Assembly: GCA_025602905.1 (NCBI GenBank)
Contig: JAHLKI010000009.1
Location: forward strand, 372,001-436,000
Source of the DNA: Phlyctochytrium arcticum
Lineage: Eukaryota; Chytridiomycota; Chytridiomycetes; Chytridiales; Chytridiaceae
Direction of reading: 5' to 3'
DNA: 64,000 nucleotides
Shown here: piece after piece, positions 20,670 through 32,987 of the stretch
How the letters are laid out: each line of letters begins with the position of its first letter
Numbering within the stretch: the stretch's first letter is position 1
Translations under genes and position numbers: made by a program
Notes under the pieces: model-generated
The model's input: the letters and a program-made list of their open reading frames with translations, nothing else
The model's database searches: none
What the model was told of the DNA's origin: nothing

Positions 20670-21062
20670 TCTTCTGACAGCCGCCGCCGTTTACCCAGCG
20701 GCGTGGCATCAAGCGGATATATGAGTTGACGGGTCATGTCATCGCTCTCATCGTCATATGGCCGGTTGGCAACGTACTAGTAACAGGTAAGGTGAAAAAG
20801 TAAGTAAAATGGGGTCTCACTACTGTCCAAATGAGGCCTCCGTCCACTAGTACGCAGCCCCATCGATGTGATGCCTTACCTGCATGATGAGCTTCTTGTG
20901 ACCTGGCTTTAACGGCTTCTTGGTGTATACTTCCGCATCAGTCAAGTCTGTTAAATTGAGGTTACGAAAAGCGTGAAGCGTCTCATAACCGGCAGCGTGG
21001 TAGCCTCTGGTGGAATGTATTCTTGCAACTGCTCTATCAGCCGCTGACACTCCTCCTCCATA
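20654..21062 (-). CDS. Exons of an unidentified captured gene (left arm)
   Basis: On the minus strand, exon-like segments MEEECQRLIEQLQEYIPP, then LTDAEVYTKKPLKPGHKK ending CAG|GTAAGG, then after a GT...TAG intron a segment with YDDESDDMTRQL and GKRRRLSEDYFSQ, cut at the PLV junction. The middle is loosely reminiscent of a SAM domain helix pair (LTD...GHKK). Identity of the parent gene unknown. Confidence 0.3.
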
Positions 21063-21651
21063 GACCCTACCGCAAACGAGCCGCCATCCACCGACGATGC
21101 CTGTAATGTAAGCCGGGGTGGTGGTGCTCATGTCCTGTAACATCTTGTGCTTGTGAAAGCAACATTGCAAACAATGACAAGGCTGCCAGGTTGCGCCAAA
21201 AAAAGGCCGCGGGGGCAGCAAGAGGACGCGTTCACAGGATGGTGTTAGTGTCCTATGCCTTGTTGTTAATTTTATATTGAGGCCTAAGTACAGTAGGAAT
21301 GCTTGCCGTAAAGACGCCCCCCGTCAGGGAACTTTGCGAAATCGACCATGCCAAAGGTCGTTCCTCGAGAGTGGTCCGCCGCACTTGACGCCCTTGTGGA
21401 TCCGGTTCGAATGCCCACGTAAACTTGCTCGCGTTGTCCCCAAGGGTTTTCCGGGTTTTCCGTCGTCAAAAGGACTTTGCCAAGCTGTTCTCTAGGGCAA
21501 ATACACATCTGCTCGGCGGTTCCCGAGATGCGGCACGATGTCTCGACTTATGAAGGTAATTTGGCGCAAGTGCCAGGCTAGTGATTGTCTGACGCTGACC
21601 CATATTCAGACTACTATGGAGAATCAATGAACGTATTTTGATGCAGAACGG

Positions 21652-22814
21652 TTGAACAAGGAATCTGCTTCTGACAGTAATCCACGGAATTCAACCGCGA
21701 GCGCAGACTCTGAATCGTCGGGGTTCTCAATGGTGCCCAACTCCACGGACCGTTCCGACTTCCGGCAACAAGTAGATACCACAGTTCGCAGTCTTCCCAA
21801 ACTATGCCATCTTGATGACCTTCCCCATGATGTGCTCTTTCATCTGCTCCAACATGTCCCGCCACTCTCCCTGCACAAATTTTCTGCTACTTGTCGAAGT
21901 ATACATCGTTTCATAGAAGCAAACACAGACGCGCTGTATCGACATTACACGACCTCCCATTTCGGTTTGGGCAACCCATGTCTCACATACTACCACACTA
22001 AACGACTGGCACATGAGTCCATCCAGGAGCAAACTTGGATGGATATGTATTGGCGGCATACAGTATGTAAAAGCGGTAGATTGGCTGGGCTATGGATTGC
22101 GCAACTGAAGATTTCAATCCTCATGCGATGGAACTCATCATTCGAGATGTACAGACTTCCCCGTCACGTAAATATGAGATGAAGGTTAATGGTATTTGCC
22201 GGTTGCGGGCCATCGGCGATGCGGTGACCAGTGTCCGTGGAACGCTAAAGATTCTCATCCCACCACTCCCGGAATCCTTCACCTTCTGCTTTTAAGGAAC
22301 ACTGTTTCCTACGCGGTCCTAATACAATCGCACTACCGAATACATACGTAGGACTTGTTTGGGGATCCATCATGATTGGAACATACGATCCGGGGCTCTG
22401 CCTTCCATGTGTGGGGACGTTTGGTTTGGTTATGGAAGAACGTGTTAGGGATGATATGCCAGGATTGGACAGTCGGCCGGCCCAATCTGCTACGCGTGCT
22501 ATTGCCTACTTTACAGCGGGGTTATGACCCATGTGGCAATGAAGACTTACCAAGCTATCAAGCTCATTGTTAAAGTAAGCAACGCGTCCGGCACAATGTA
22601 CCTTGTCGACGTGGGCATTGTTGTTCCGTTCAATATATATCCGTCTGGGGAATCTCTCATCCTGCATAAACCTGCCGTGGACAACGATACAGCAGAGTGG
22701 TGGTTGCCGGATGTTTTACGAGGGAATGTTGCTTTGAAACGTATGGGAAATGGTATTATGGGTCTATTTCGCGAGCCTCATGTGGGAATCTTTTACATCT
22801 CACCATATGCGTGA
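21652..22814 (+). pseudogene. F-box protein gene remnant (left arm)
   Basis: An F-box is clear at residues ~48-90 of the first segment (LDDLPHDVLFHLLQHVPPLS, then KFSATCRSIHRFI). F-box proteins recruit substrates to SCF ubiquitin ligases. After GRLAGLW the frame shifts to DFNPHAMELIIRDVQ. Further shifts lead to MTHVAMKTYQAIKLIV and a final open segment VPFNIYPSGESLIL...GLFREPHVGIFYIS. No convincing start: an upstream stop precedes the F-box frame unless another exon lies upstream. Multiple shifts argue for a pseudogene. The mirror copy is identical in the right arm. Confidence 0.6.
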
Positions 22815-23068
22815 CATGACCACCTGTTTGTCCTTCATTAATGGTTCATTGGTCGAAGTCCGTTTCCATGGCGTTTCTTTGTGCAAAAGTGCATACCATC
22901 ATGGACCTTTCGGATAGCTGTACATAGTAGTATTGTAACAATCGATAATTCTTTTGCCTCCTGAAAAAGTTGTCGATTGCAAATGGAGCATTGGATAGAA
23001 GGAGATGAGTGTTGAATAAATACAAGCCACAAAATAAGTTAAAAGTCTTGAGATAAAACCCCTTATTT

Positions 23069-23641
23069 CTATGAACGCCGCTGTTTGCGGTCGTCCACCT
23101 TTACGTTCCGCAAACCACCTTGCTGGTGTACCCGCTTGACGGCCTTCGGGAGAGAATTATGAGTATCATAGACTGTATCTAGGGATAAAACCCCGAGATT
23201 TACCTTTGTGACATTGACGACCCCTGCGTCCCCTCCCTTTAGAACCTTTTTGTCCAGGTTGAGAGCTGCCTCCTTCTCCTCTTTACCATCCTGAGTTGTC
23301 GAATCAAACTTCCGCTTTGTCGTGCGCTTGATCTGCAAAATATCGTTCAGTCAATACGTTCCGGACGCGTTGCTTTCTTCAACAATGAGCTTGACAGATT
23401 GGCAAGTCTTCATTGTCACATGGGTCATAACCCCGCTATAAAGTAGGCAATCAGCACGCGTAGCAGATTGGGGCGAAAATACCGGCCGACTGTCCAATCC
23501 TGGCATATCACCTCCAACACGTTCTTCCATAACCAAACCAAATGTCCCACACATGGAAGGTGTCGCACTGCGACAAGAACGAATTTCGGAAATGACAGAG
23601 AGAGTTCGCCTGAGACTGAGAGGCCCCTCTGAGTTCTGCAA
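23069..23641 (-). pseudogene. Second F-box-family 3' fragment with basic tail exon (left arm)
   Basis: Minus-strand frame CGTFGLVMEERVGGDMPGL...THVTMKTCQSVKLIVEESNASG is a diverged inverted copy of 22398-22597 within the F-box gene. An exon-like segment follows after TTTTGCAG, beginning IKRTTKRKFDSTTQ and Lys-rich, with a GTAAAT donor. Together with the F-box remnant it forms a nested inverted duplication inside each arm. Confidence 0.4.
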
Positions 23642-24727
23642 TTGCAGCTATGCAGCTTGGGATGCATCATCGGCCCATTAGCCCCACATTGCTGCAACTC
23701 CCCCGGGGCTACTTGACCTGCTTTAGGGAGAGCTTTGTGGACCAATTGACTTGATTAATGTCCTAACGGCTTCGAACGTCTAAAACGAGAAGAAAACGGG
23801 AAGCAAATCAGTAGAAATCAAGTTCTTCTTCATTGACGAAAGGAGCACGACTAAAATGATATGTCATGGGGAACGGCCCAACAAGGTGGTTCCTCTGAGG
23901 CTTTATCCAAAATGCTCAAACGCCATTCCGACCGAGTCTCACCAGTGGTGAAGCTGCTAGCTAGGCTAAGGGATACATGCCCAAATATTGGAGAACATCC
24001 TTGCATCCCCGCTGCGCGAGCAACCCTGGTCTGAGAAGCAACTTGAGATTCGGAGCTGGAGAGGAAACCGGAGAAGGAGATAGCGACAAGTCGGGATGTC
24101 GTCTGGTTTGTGCACTCTCTTTCGTCCGCAGCACACATGGGATGTTGTGCTGCACCCAAACGGTGAGTGCAAAACGACACTCACCAGATAATTCCACATT
24201 TCAGAGAGAGATGGCCGGCATGATAAAATGTGTGTATCGACACTGCGAGCGATGTTCGCAAGACAAACTGGCACAGTCACAGGCTCGCGCGACGCGTCGG
24301 GCGCGACAGGACTCAAGACTCTGACTCAAGAGTTTGATATCAGTCAGCTCCCATCGCACATCGAGAAGCATAGACATGATTTTTAGCAACTGGGTACATG
24401 GTGAATTCTAAGGGTCATTTGTGACTTAGCACGAATGCCTACCTGGCCGAAACTGAGCTGCTCTCTGACTTCTGGGCGTGATTTCAACTGATCTACACAC
24501 TGCTTCAATAAAAAGGGGCTCATTTGACTGACACTCATCTCTGGCTACTCTGCGAACAGTTGCGTTGCTTGGGTATCCAAAATGTCGCCATTTGAGAGGT
24601 TTCCATTTTGTGACTCGGGAATGTCTGGAAGGTTCATAATCAATTCGATCCGAAGGAAGTGCCGTGATGCTCGTGCCTTATGAGCTTGGCTGAAGTGGTA
24701 TGCCCTGATTACTCCTTCCTGAACTCC

Positions 24728-25631
24728 TCAGATATATGCTGAGAAGACCCAGGAGGTACTCGAGGGTGGCAGAGGATCAGTCTTACCAGTTATGGACCTG
24801 ACAAATTCAATCATTGAATTCAAGCAGACAATGCCGAATACTTCACGAGCTGTCAAAGCGCAAGCTACGGGAAAATAACGTGATGAACGAACCTACCAAT
24901 ACTGCGGTTGCTAGCAAATGAGTACTTCGAGAGCTCACCGGGGTGACCACCGCTTTCCCGATTATTATAGTACTGGGCAATCATAGTATTTCGAGTACAT
25001 GAGGGCGACTTTCGCAGCGAAGCACTTTAGCAGGGATCCCCACCATGCCATTGTCTGGCTGAACTTCAACGAAGTAGCATCTTGTTTCTGCCAGTCATTT
25101 GTTCCTCAGCTCAGGAATTTTGGCTCCGGAATTTCGCTGGCACGAGGGCCATTCACCGATGCAGCAGCCGTTCGCATGAGGTTGTGTGCCTTGGCCCCAG
25201 CGGTCTGTATACATCCGTAGAATCGTTGACATATTCGATATCAATGTGGACATAAATTGACCCGGTATCCCTTGTGCTCTTGGATAAAGGTCTTTGACAT
25301 AATCGTATTTTACCAGATGCTCTTTTTCCTGTAGCTGCGCATTTTCGGTCGGTCTGAACCCGCTCTTAAGAGCTTGTGCGACTGTGGGGATGGGTGCTGG
25401 TATGGCGAGATATTCTAGAATTGTGTTGGAGGAGGCTGCTCTTGATTCGGACCGTTCGGTACAATCTGTACTTCGTGAAATGCTTAAAGGACCAGTGTTT
25501 CCCGATTGGACCGCTGCTGTTGGTTTTTCTAAGGACACGGCAAGTAAATAGTGTTGAAGACGTCTTTTTAACAAGTCTAGCAGGGACAGGTCTTCATAGA
25601 CAGTAGTAACTTTGTTCGATGTAATGTACAA
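24728..25631 (-). CDS. Unidentified multi-exon gene model in the spacer
   Basis: Minus-strand exon-like frames: from 25631 (KVTTVYEDLSLLDLLKRRL...ILEYLAIPAPIPTVAQALK), a later segment QYYNNRESGGHPGELSKYSF before a GTAGGT donor near 24896, and a terminal segment REVFGIVCLNSMIEFVRSIT ending TGA at 24728. Exon joins in the middle (about 25095-24980) are unresolved. No family recognised. Confidence 0.3.
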
Positions 25632-25737
25632 ATGAGCAGGTACAATTCTAGGTTGGGTTACGGGGGCGGGGGATGTCTGCTAGCTATATAAATTATGTTC
25701 CAGGAAGAAAACAAGAAAGGTCACTATGTTTTGTTCA

Positions 25738-25759
25738 CGCGACGCGTCGACGCGTCGCG
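25738..25759. repeat. Perfect 22-bp CpG-rich palindrome near the centre
   Basis: Two abutting halves of CGCGACGCGTC make a perfect 22-bp palindrome. A related CGCGACGCGTCGG lies at the inner edge of each arm (about 24290 and 27540). Confidence 0.85.
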
Positions 25760-25886
25760 GACGTGTCTTGAAACTGACAAGTCGCGGCCAACTCGTCGCA
25801 GTCTTGGAGACAAAAGTGGATTCCTTGTGTTAAAAACAACCAATGTTTACGGTAATGAAGAATAAGATATGTACAAAAGCATCCAA

Positions 25887-27421
25887 TCAGAACGAATCGA
25901 CGGGGCCGGGAATGTGCAGAGATGACCAGTTCAGTCGGCGACCAGCGGTGTCCTCCAAAGCGACCGGAGACACCAAGCCGTTGATCTCGTCTTCAATTTG
26001 TTGATGTAGTTGTTGCTGCCGCTGAAGACCTTGGTAGAGGGTGGCCAGCAGCTCGGCCACGCTGATCGCGGCCGAGATTCCGCTCCAGGACACAGGGACT
26101 TTGGCGGACCTTAGCTCCACGGCTTGCCAATGCTCTCCGCTTGCAGCGACCCCAACCCGGGATAAGGTCAATCGATCCCGAATGACTTGCAAAATGAAAA
26201 CATTTTGTTGACTGACAGAGGCGAAGCTCGCCCCTTTGTGATTGCTGAGGTATTCTCGCAAAGCGTAACAGGCACTTTCGATCAGCTTGACCGAATCATC
26301 CATATTGTGTCCGACGTTCTCCTTCAACAGCCCCCCACTGCTTTCCAGGAAGATGACCTCCTGGCCAGAGGCCCACTCCAGGGCCAGCCCGTCGGCATAC
26401 TTCCCTTGCTCGTCATTGTTGGGATCCCTTCGCTTGCTACCAATAGAAAACTCGCACCACCGCCAACCCATACGACCGACCAGCCTCAAAGGACTCAGCC
26501 ATGGGATTACAAGATCGACCATGGCCGTGCGCTCATGATCGTCGTAATTGTTGCTGGCAAGTGGGAAGAGAACTCCATGTAGGGCGATCAGCCCATACCG
26601 GAGAATTCGCCAGAAGAGTCCCTCTTCTTCCAACAACTCATCAGGGTGTGTATTGTGACAGCGATTGCTGAACACGGCCAGCCTCCTTGTTGTTCTCAAA
26701 CTCGGTGAGCAAAGCCTCGGGGATGTTGATGAGTTCTGAGTGCTCCAAGGAAAACCCTGTCGCAACTTGAATATTGCGACTTAGGCTGTGAATATGGTCA
26801 TGAGACATCTTCGGCTTATTTGGTGTCGCGTAATGCAAATTGACACTTGGGATGGTGAAAGACTTCTTCTTGATGCTGATGTGGACGTCAGCCGCGGAAT
26901 CTACTTCCTAAATCATAACGCGGGTTAACAGGATTCATATTCCAGCAGATATGCTGGGTACACGCGAGGCTTACCTCCGGGTCATCATCAGAATCCTGTC
27001 GCTTTCGCTTGCTTGCCCCATTGTCCACTTGCGTGATGTTGTCACCAATAGCAACTTGATGGGCATTCGGCGCGTTGATATTGATCTGTATATCGGGTAT
27101 GTTGGTGGGGGTGGCTTTCAGCGTCTCGAATGCAGTGTTAATGCTCTTGAAAAGGAGTTTTGTTATGTATCCGAGCAGGTAGCGTCGTTTGCATTCTTTG
27201 GTGGCTTGACGGTAAATGTTCATAACTTCTCCGTGGACCACGGAGTCGTACGTTGGGTATGTGTTGACTAGGTTCGGGAGGTCTTGTTGAAGAAACTCAT
27301 ACAAATTCGCGCGGGGAGTCGTTCGGCAATACACCGTAGCTGAGAAATTGATCAAAGTATATCCCACGGTGAAACTTGCTAGGCAACTCCTACCTCGTTC
27401 AGAAACTGATTGAGTTAGCAT
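25887..27421 (-). CDS. Spacer cargo gene, PD-(D/E)XK-nuclease-like C-terminal region
   Basis: Exon 1 runs 27421-26975 (MLTQSVSERG to DDDPE, GTAAGC donor) and exon 2 from 26907 in phase. The N-terminal ~150 residues are helical and end in a KRKRQD basic patch. The C-terminal region has ADGLALEW, IFLESSGG and a following H...DDSVKLIESACYAL, the spacing seen in a fungal PD-(D/E)XK-like family (E-x-S/A-G followed by H, D and K). An apparent frameshift near 26670 separates the middle (ALLTEFENNK) from DELLEEEGLFWRIL, so it may be decayed. Present once, in the spacer. The nuclease reading is inference. Confidence 0.4.
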
Positions 27422-28198
27422 GATTTGTGAAATGAAGAGTTTAATCAAAGGTGTGTTGAAAGGATTGTGACGAGTGTGATAGAGCGTGTTGAAACGATTG
27501 CTATGATCAAGTGTGAAGATCGACTCGCGCCTGTCGCGCCCGACGCGTCGCGCGAGCCTGTGACTGTGCCAGTTTGTCTTGCGAACATCGCTCGCAGTGT
27601 CGATACACACATTTTATCATGCCGGCCATCTCTCTCTGAAATGTGGAATTATCTGGTGAGTGTCGTTTTGCACTCACCGTTTGGGTGCAGCACAACATCC
27701 CATGTGTGCTGCGGACGAAAGAGAGTGCACAAACCAGACGACATCCCGACTTGTCGCTATCTCCTTCTCCGGTTTCCTCTCCAGCTCCGAATCTCAAGTT
27801 GCTTCTCAGACCAGGGTTGCTCGCGCAGCGGGGATGCAAGGATGTTCTCCAATATTTGGGCATGTATCCCTTAGCCTAGCTAGCAGCTTCACCACTGGTG
27901 AGACTCGGTCGGAATGGCGTTTGAGCATTTTGGATAAAGCCTCAGAGGAACCACCTTGTTGGGCCGTTCCCCATGACATATCATTTTAGTCGTGCTCCTT
28001 TCGTCAATGAAGAAGAACTTGATTTCTACTGATTTGCTTCCCGTTTTCTTCTCGTTTTAGACGTTCGAAGCCGTTAGGACATTAATCAAGTCAATTGGTC
28101 CACAAAGCTCTCCCTAAAGCAGGTCAAGTAGCCCCGGGGGAGTTGCAGCAATGTGGGGCTAATGGGCCGATGATGCATCCCAAGCTGCATAGCTGCAA

Positions 28199-28771
28199 TT
28201 GCAGAACTCAGAGGGGCCTCTCAGTCTCAGGCGAACTCTCTCTGTCATTTCCGAAATTCGTTCTTGTCGCAGTGCGACACCTTCCATGTGTGGGACATTT
28301 GGTTTGGTTATGGAAGAACGTGTTGGAGGTGATATGCCAGGATTGGACAGTCGGCCGGTATTTTCGCCCCAATCTGCTACGCGTGCTGATTGCCTACTTT
28401 ATAGCGGGGTTATGACCCATGTGACAATGAAGACTTGCCAATCTGTCAAGCTCATTGTTGAAGAAAGCAACGCGTCCGGAACGTATTGACTGAACGATAT
28501 TTTGCAGATCAAGCGCACGACAAAGCGGAAGTTTGATTCGACAACTCAGGATGGTAAAGAGGAGAAGGAGGCAGCTCTCAACCTGGACAAAAAGGTTCTA
28601 AAGGGAGGGGACGCAGGGGTCGTCAATGTCACAAAGGTAAATCTCGGGGTTTTATCCCTAGATACAGTCTATGATACTCATAATTCTCTCCCGAAGGCCG
28701 TCAAGCGGGTACACCAGCAAGGTGGTTTGCGGAACGTAAAGGTGGACGACCGCAAACAGCGGCGTTCATAG
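28199..28771 (+). pseudogene. Second F-box-family 3' fragment (right arm)
   Basis: Mirror of 23069-23641; see that entry. No difference from the left arm was noticed here. Confidence 0.4.
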
Positions 28772-29025
28772 AAATAAGGGGTTTTATCTCAAGACTTTTA
28801 ACTTATTTTGTGGCTTGTATTTATTCAACACTCATCTCCTTCTATCCAATGCTCCATTTGCAATCGACAACTTTTTCAGGAGGCAAAAGAATTATCGATT
28901 GTTACAATACTACTATGTACAGCTATCCGAAAGGTCCATGATGGTATGCACTTTTGCACAAAGAAACGCCATGGAAACGGACTTCGACCAATGAACCATT
29001 AATGAAGGACAAACAGGTGGTCATG

Positions 29026-30188
29026 TCACGCATATGGTGAGATGTAAAAGATTCCCACATGAGGCTCGCGAAATAGACCCATAATACCATTTCCCATACG
29101 TTTCAAAGCAACATTCCCTCGTAAAACATCCGGCAACCACCACTCTGCTGTATCGTTGTCCACGGCAGGTTTATGCAGGATGAGAGATTCCCCAGACGGA
29201 TATATATTGAACGGAACAACAATGCCCACGTCGACAAGGTACATTGTGCCGGACGCGTTGCTTACTTTAACAATGAGCTTGATAGCTTGGTAAGTCTTCA
29301 TTGCCACATGGGTCATAACCCCGCTGTAAAGTAGGCAATAGCACGCGTAGCAGATTGGGCCGGCCGACTGTCCAATCCTGGCATATCATCCCTAACACGT
29401 TCTTCCATAACCAAACCAAACGTCCCCACACATGGAAGGCAGAGCCCCGGATCGTATGTTCCAATCATGATGGATCCCCAAACAAGTCCTACGTATGTAT
29501 TCGGTAGTGCGATTGTATTAGGACCGCGTAGGAAACAGTGTTCCTTAAAAGCAGAAGGTGAAGGATTCCGGGAGTGGTGGGATGAGAATCTTTAGCGTTC
29601 CACGGACACTGGTCACCGCATCGCCGATGGCCCGCAACCGGCAAATACCATTAACCTTCATCTCATATTTACGTGACGGGGAAGTCTGTACATCTCGAAT
29701 GATGAGTTCCATCGCATGAGGATTGAAATCTTCAGTTGCGCAATCCATAGCCCAGCCAATCTACCGCTTTTACATACTGTATGCCGCCAATACATATCCA
29801 TCCAAGTTTGCTCCTGGATGGACTCATGTGCCAGTCGTTTAGTGTGGTAGTATGTGAGACATGGGTTGCCCAAACCGAAATGGGAGGTCGTGTAATGTCG
29901 ATACAGCGCGTCTGTGTTTGCTTCTATGAAACGATGTATACTTCGACAAGTAGCAGAAAATTTGTGCAGGGAGAGTGGCGGGACATGTTGGAGCAGATGA
30001 AAGAGCACATCATGGGGAAGGTCATCAAGATGGCATAGTTTGGGAAGACTGCGAACTGTGGTATCTACTTGTTGCCGGAAGTCGGAACGGTCCGTGGAGT
30101 TGGGCACCATTGAGAACCCCGACGATTCAGAGTCTGCGCTCGCGGTTGAATTCCGTGGATTACTGTCAGAAGCAGATTCCTTGTTCAA
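29026..30188 (-). pseudogene. F-box protein gene remnant (right arm)
   Basis: Mirror of 21652-22814 with the same frameshifts, so the gene was already broken when the arms were formed (or the arms have been homogenised). Confidence 0.6.
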
Positions 30189-30777
30189 CCGTTCTGCATC
30201 AAAATACGTTCATTGATTCTCCATAGTAGTCTGAATATGGGTCAGCGTCAGACAATCACTAGCCTGGCACTTGCGCCAAATTACCTTCATAAGTCGAGAC
30301 ATCGTGCCGCATCTCGGGAACCGCCGAGCAGATGTGTATTTGCCCTAGAGAACAGCTTGGCAAAGTCCTTTTGACGACGGAAAACCCGGAAAACCCTTGG
30401 GGACAACGCGAGCAAGTTTACGTGGGCATTCGAACCGGATCCACAAGGGCGTCAAGTGCGGCGGACCACTCTCGAGGAACGACCTTTGGCATGGTCGATT
30501 TCGCAAAGTTCCCTGACGGGGGGCGTCTTTACGGCAAGCATTCCTACTGTACTTAGGCCTCAATATAAAATTAACAACAAGGCATAGGACACTAACACCA
30601 TCCTGTGAACGCGTCCTCTTGCTGCCCCCGCGGCCTTTTTTTGGCGCAACCTGGCAGCCTTGTCATTGTTTGCAATGTTGCTTTCACAAGCACAAGATGT
30701 TACAGGACATGAGCACCACCACCCCGGCTTACATTACAGGCATCGTCGGTGGATGGCGGCTCGTTTGCGGTAGGGTC

Positions 30778-31186
30778 TATGGAGGAGGAGTGTCAGCGGC
30801 TGATAGAGCAGTTGCAAGAATACATTCCACCAGAGGCTACCACGCTGCCGGTTATGAGACGCTTCACGCTTTTCGTAACCTCAATTTAACAGACTTGACT
30901 GATGCGGAAGTATACACCAAGAAGCCGTTAAAGCCAGGTCACAAGAAGCTCATCATGCAGGTAAGGCATCACATCGATGGGGCTGCGTACTAGTGGACGG
31001 AGGCCTCATTTGGACAGTAGTGAGACCCCATTTTACTTACTTTTTCACCTTACCTGTTACTAGTACGTTGCCAACCGGCCATATGACGATGAGAGCGATG
31101 ACATGACCCGTCAACTCATATATCCGCTTGATGCCACGCCGCTGGGTAAACGGCGGCGGCTGTCAGAAGACTATTTCTCGCAGGTC
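30778..31186 (+). CDS. Exons of an unidentified captured gene (right arm)
   Basis: Mirror of 20654-21062, ending at the PLV-2 junction near 31187. Confidence 0.3.
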
Positions 31187-31377
31187 TCAGTGCGTTTTGC
31201 TTGGGCCTTCTTCATATTCTCGAGCTGCTTGGGTGCTCGTTCTTTCTTCTTGCTTTCGACACTATTCACAACTTTATCAATAGGATCGCTGCTGTTGGTT
31301 TCTACTTGTTCAGTACTTGAATCAACAGATTCTTCGGCTTGAGTTGAGTCTTCTTTTGGTATTTGTTGTTCAGACAT
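31171..31377 (-). pseudogene. Charged coiled-coil protein, truncated (right arm)
   Basis: Mirror of 20463-20669; homology to PLV-1 ends at the junction near 31187. Confidence 0.7.
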
Positions 31378-31406
31378 TTCTTACTTGTTGAATAATAGAA
31401 AAAAAT

Positions 31407-32159
31407 TTACAAATTCAGAATATCATTATAGTTGTCCAGAATATCAATAGTCAGAATACTGGGTTGTGTCATTTTGATAGTGTGAAAAGATGTGGAATCT
31501 ACAATGCTGTAGTCTATGGAACTAGGCGTTATTGCGTTTGGTAGGATAACAAATTTGTCGCTGGGGTTCACCCATTAAACTGTATCACCATATTCATCGG
31601 GTTGTATGCAAGCCAGAATATTCTGACTTGATTCTATACCTGCTGGATAAAGGATAGAACCATTGGATGAGAGTGTCCGCGATGTCAGTACTACAGGCTG
31701 AGACGCACTGAGATTCACAGGATTTACAAATGTAACAATCTTTGCGGAAACAGTATCATCTATGTTCCCCAACTAATAGTATGATGTACTATCTCCCTGC
31801 TTTCCAAGCACTTTGAAATCCTTTGAACCACTAGTACTCAATGATATTCTGCGTGTGAGTTGATCGTAAGTAGCTGAATACGGCTGAGTAGCATTCGAGG
31901 TAAGAATCTGTGACAATGCTGTGCAGGTAGTAGATACGTCATAGACGCCATCCGGCAATGTAATGGTAATAGGTGTATTGTCTGCTTCCTGTATGACGAG
32001 CTTGTTGTTAAGAAGATTGTGCGATATACTGTACTGTCCCAAGATTGGATGAACGAGAATGCTTCGATACGGAACGCGTGAATTGCAAGGGGCGAGATTT
32101 GGGAAACTGTTCTGTAAGGAGCTCATTATAGCATTGATCAGTACAATCTGTCTATACAT
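31407..32159 (-). pseudogene. Minor capsid (penton-like) protein, broken (right arm)
   Basis: Mirror of 19681-20433, with the same TAG at a Gln position (about 31773) and TAA (about 31575). Confidence 0.7.
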
Positions 32160-32208
32160 GCTTGCTTGCCATTTATTATACAATAGATAATAAGAAAAAG
32201 CTATAGTA

Positions 32209-32974
32209 ATGAATGTGGAGAAAGTTTCCATACCGAAACACTATAGGCAAAAGATTGTAGACAGTACACGGAATGGGTACCCGAGGACGTTCTCTTTTCG
32301 TTGTCTTGGGTTGGATCCTCCAGATCAGGGAAGACGACATGTATCATTAACTTGATCAAGAAACTAGCGCACACATACCGGAATATAGTGGTGTATTCCC
32401 CCTCCATAGACGATGTGAGCTGGGTAGCGTTGAAAAGATGTAGCAATGTGTATACCGCTCAAACGATCTCGAATCATATTCTGAACAACTTACTTGAAGA
32501 GCAAAAGAAGATTTACCCGCATGACAAGGACAAGAACCATATGCTACTCATCATTGATGACTATGGAATATTGGCGAAACAGACTGGACAACCGCTTGAT
32601 AAACCACTTCAACATGAAGAGAATGTTTCGAGCGGGATAAAGCAGATGCTTGATATTCTATACTCAACGTCACAATGGCATGTCCCTCTGCGTTTCATTT
32701 CACGATACATTACAGTGTACCCCTTTGCAGCGAGTCAATGCCACTCATGCTATCCTATATCGATTAAACGATGCACAGCTAGAGAAGATTGCACCCAAAT
32801 TGAGATGTCATCTGTCCAACAAAGAGTTTGTAGAGATGTCCAATGAATACCACAAAAGAACCATAAACGTTTCTGTACATAGACGTGAAAGCTTTGCGGA
32901 ATGAGGATGTCTTTTTTCGAGGGAAACCCGCAAAGCTAGTAGCACAGAACAAAGAAGAAAATGATGTATCATAA
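32209..32974 (+). pseudogene. Packaging ATPase, frameshifted (right arm)
   Basis: Mirror of 18866-19631. Walker A and B are present but separated from both ends by frameshifts. Confidence 0.8.
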
Positions 32975-32987
32975 TAACAGACAGACA

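Larger units (their letters stand above)
24311..27529. other. Unique spacer between the palindrome arms
   Basis: 3219 bp present once. The arms stop at GGGCGCGACAGG (24310) and its complement (27530). It holds two minus-strand gene models. 24311-24727 has no supportable gene. Confidence 0.8.

Noticed and set aside
23851..24324. Several overlapping 78-118 codon ORFs at the inner end of each arm
   Set aside because: Open in several frames at once with no domain; typical of GC-rich non-coding DNA.
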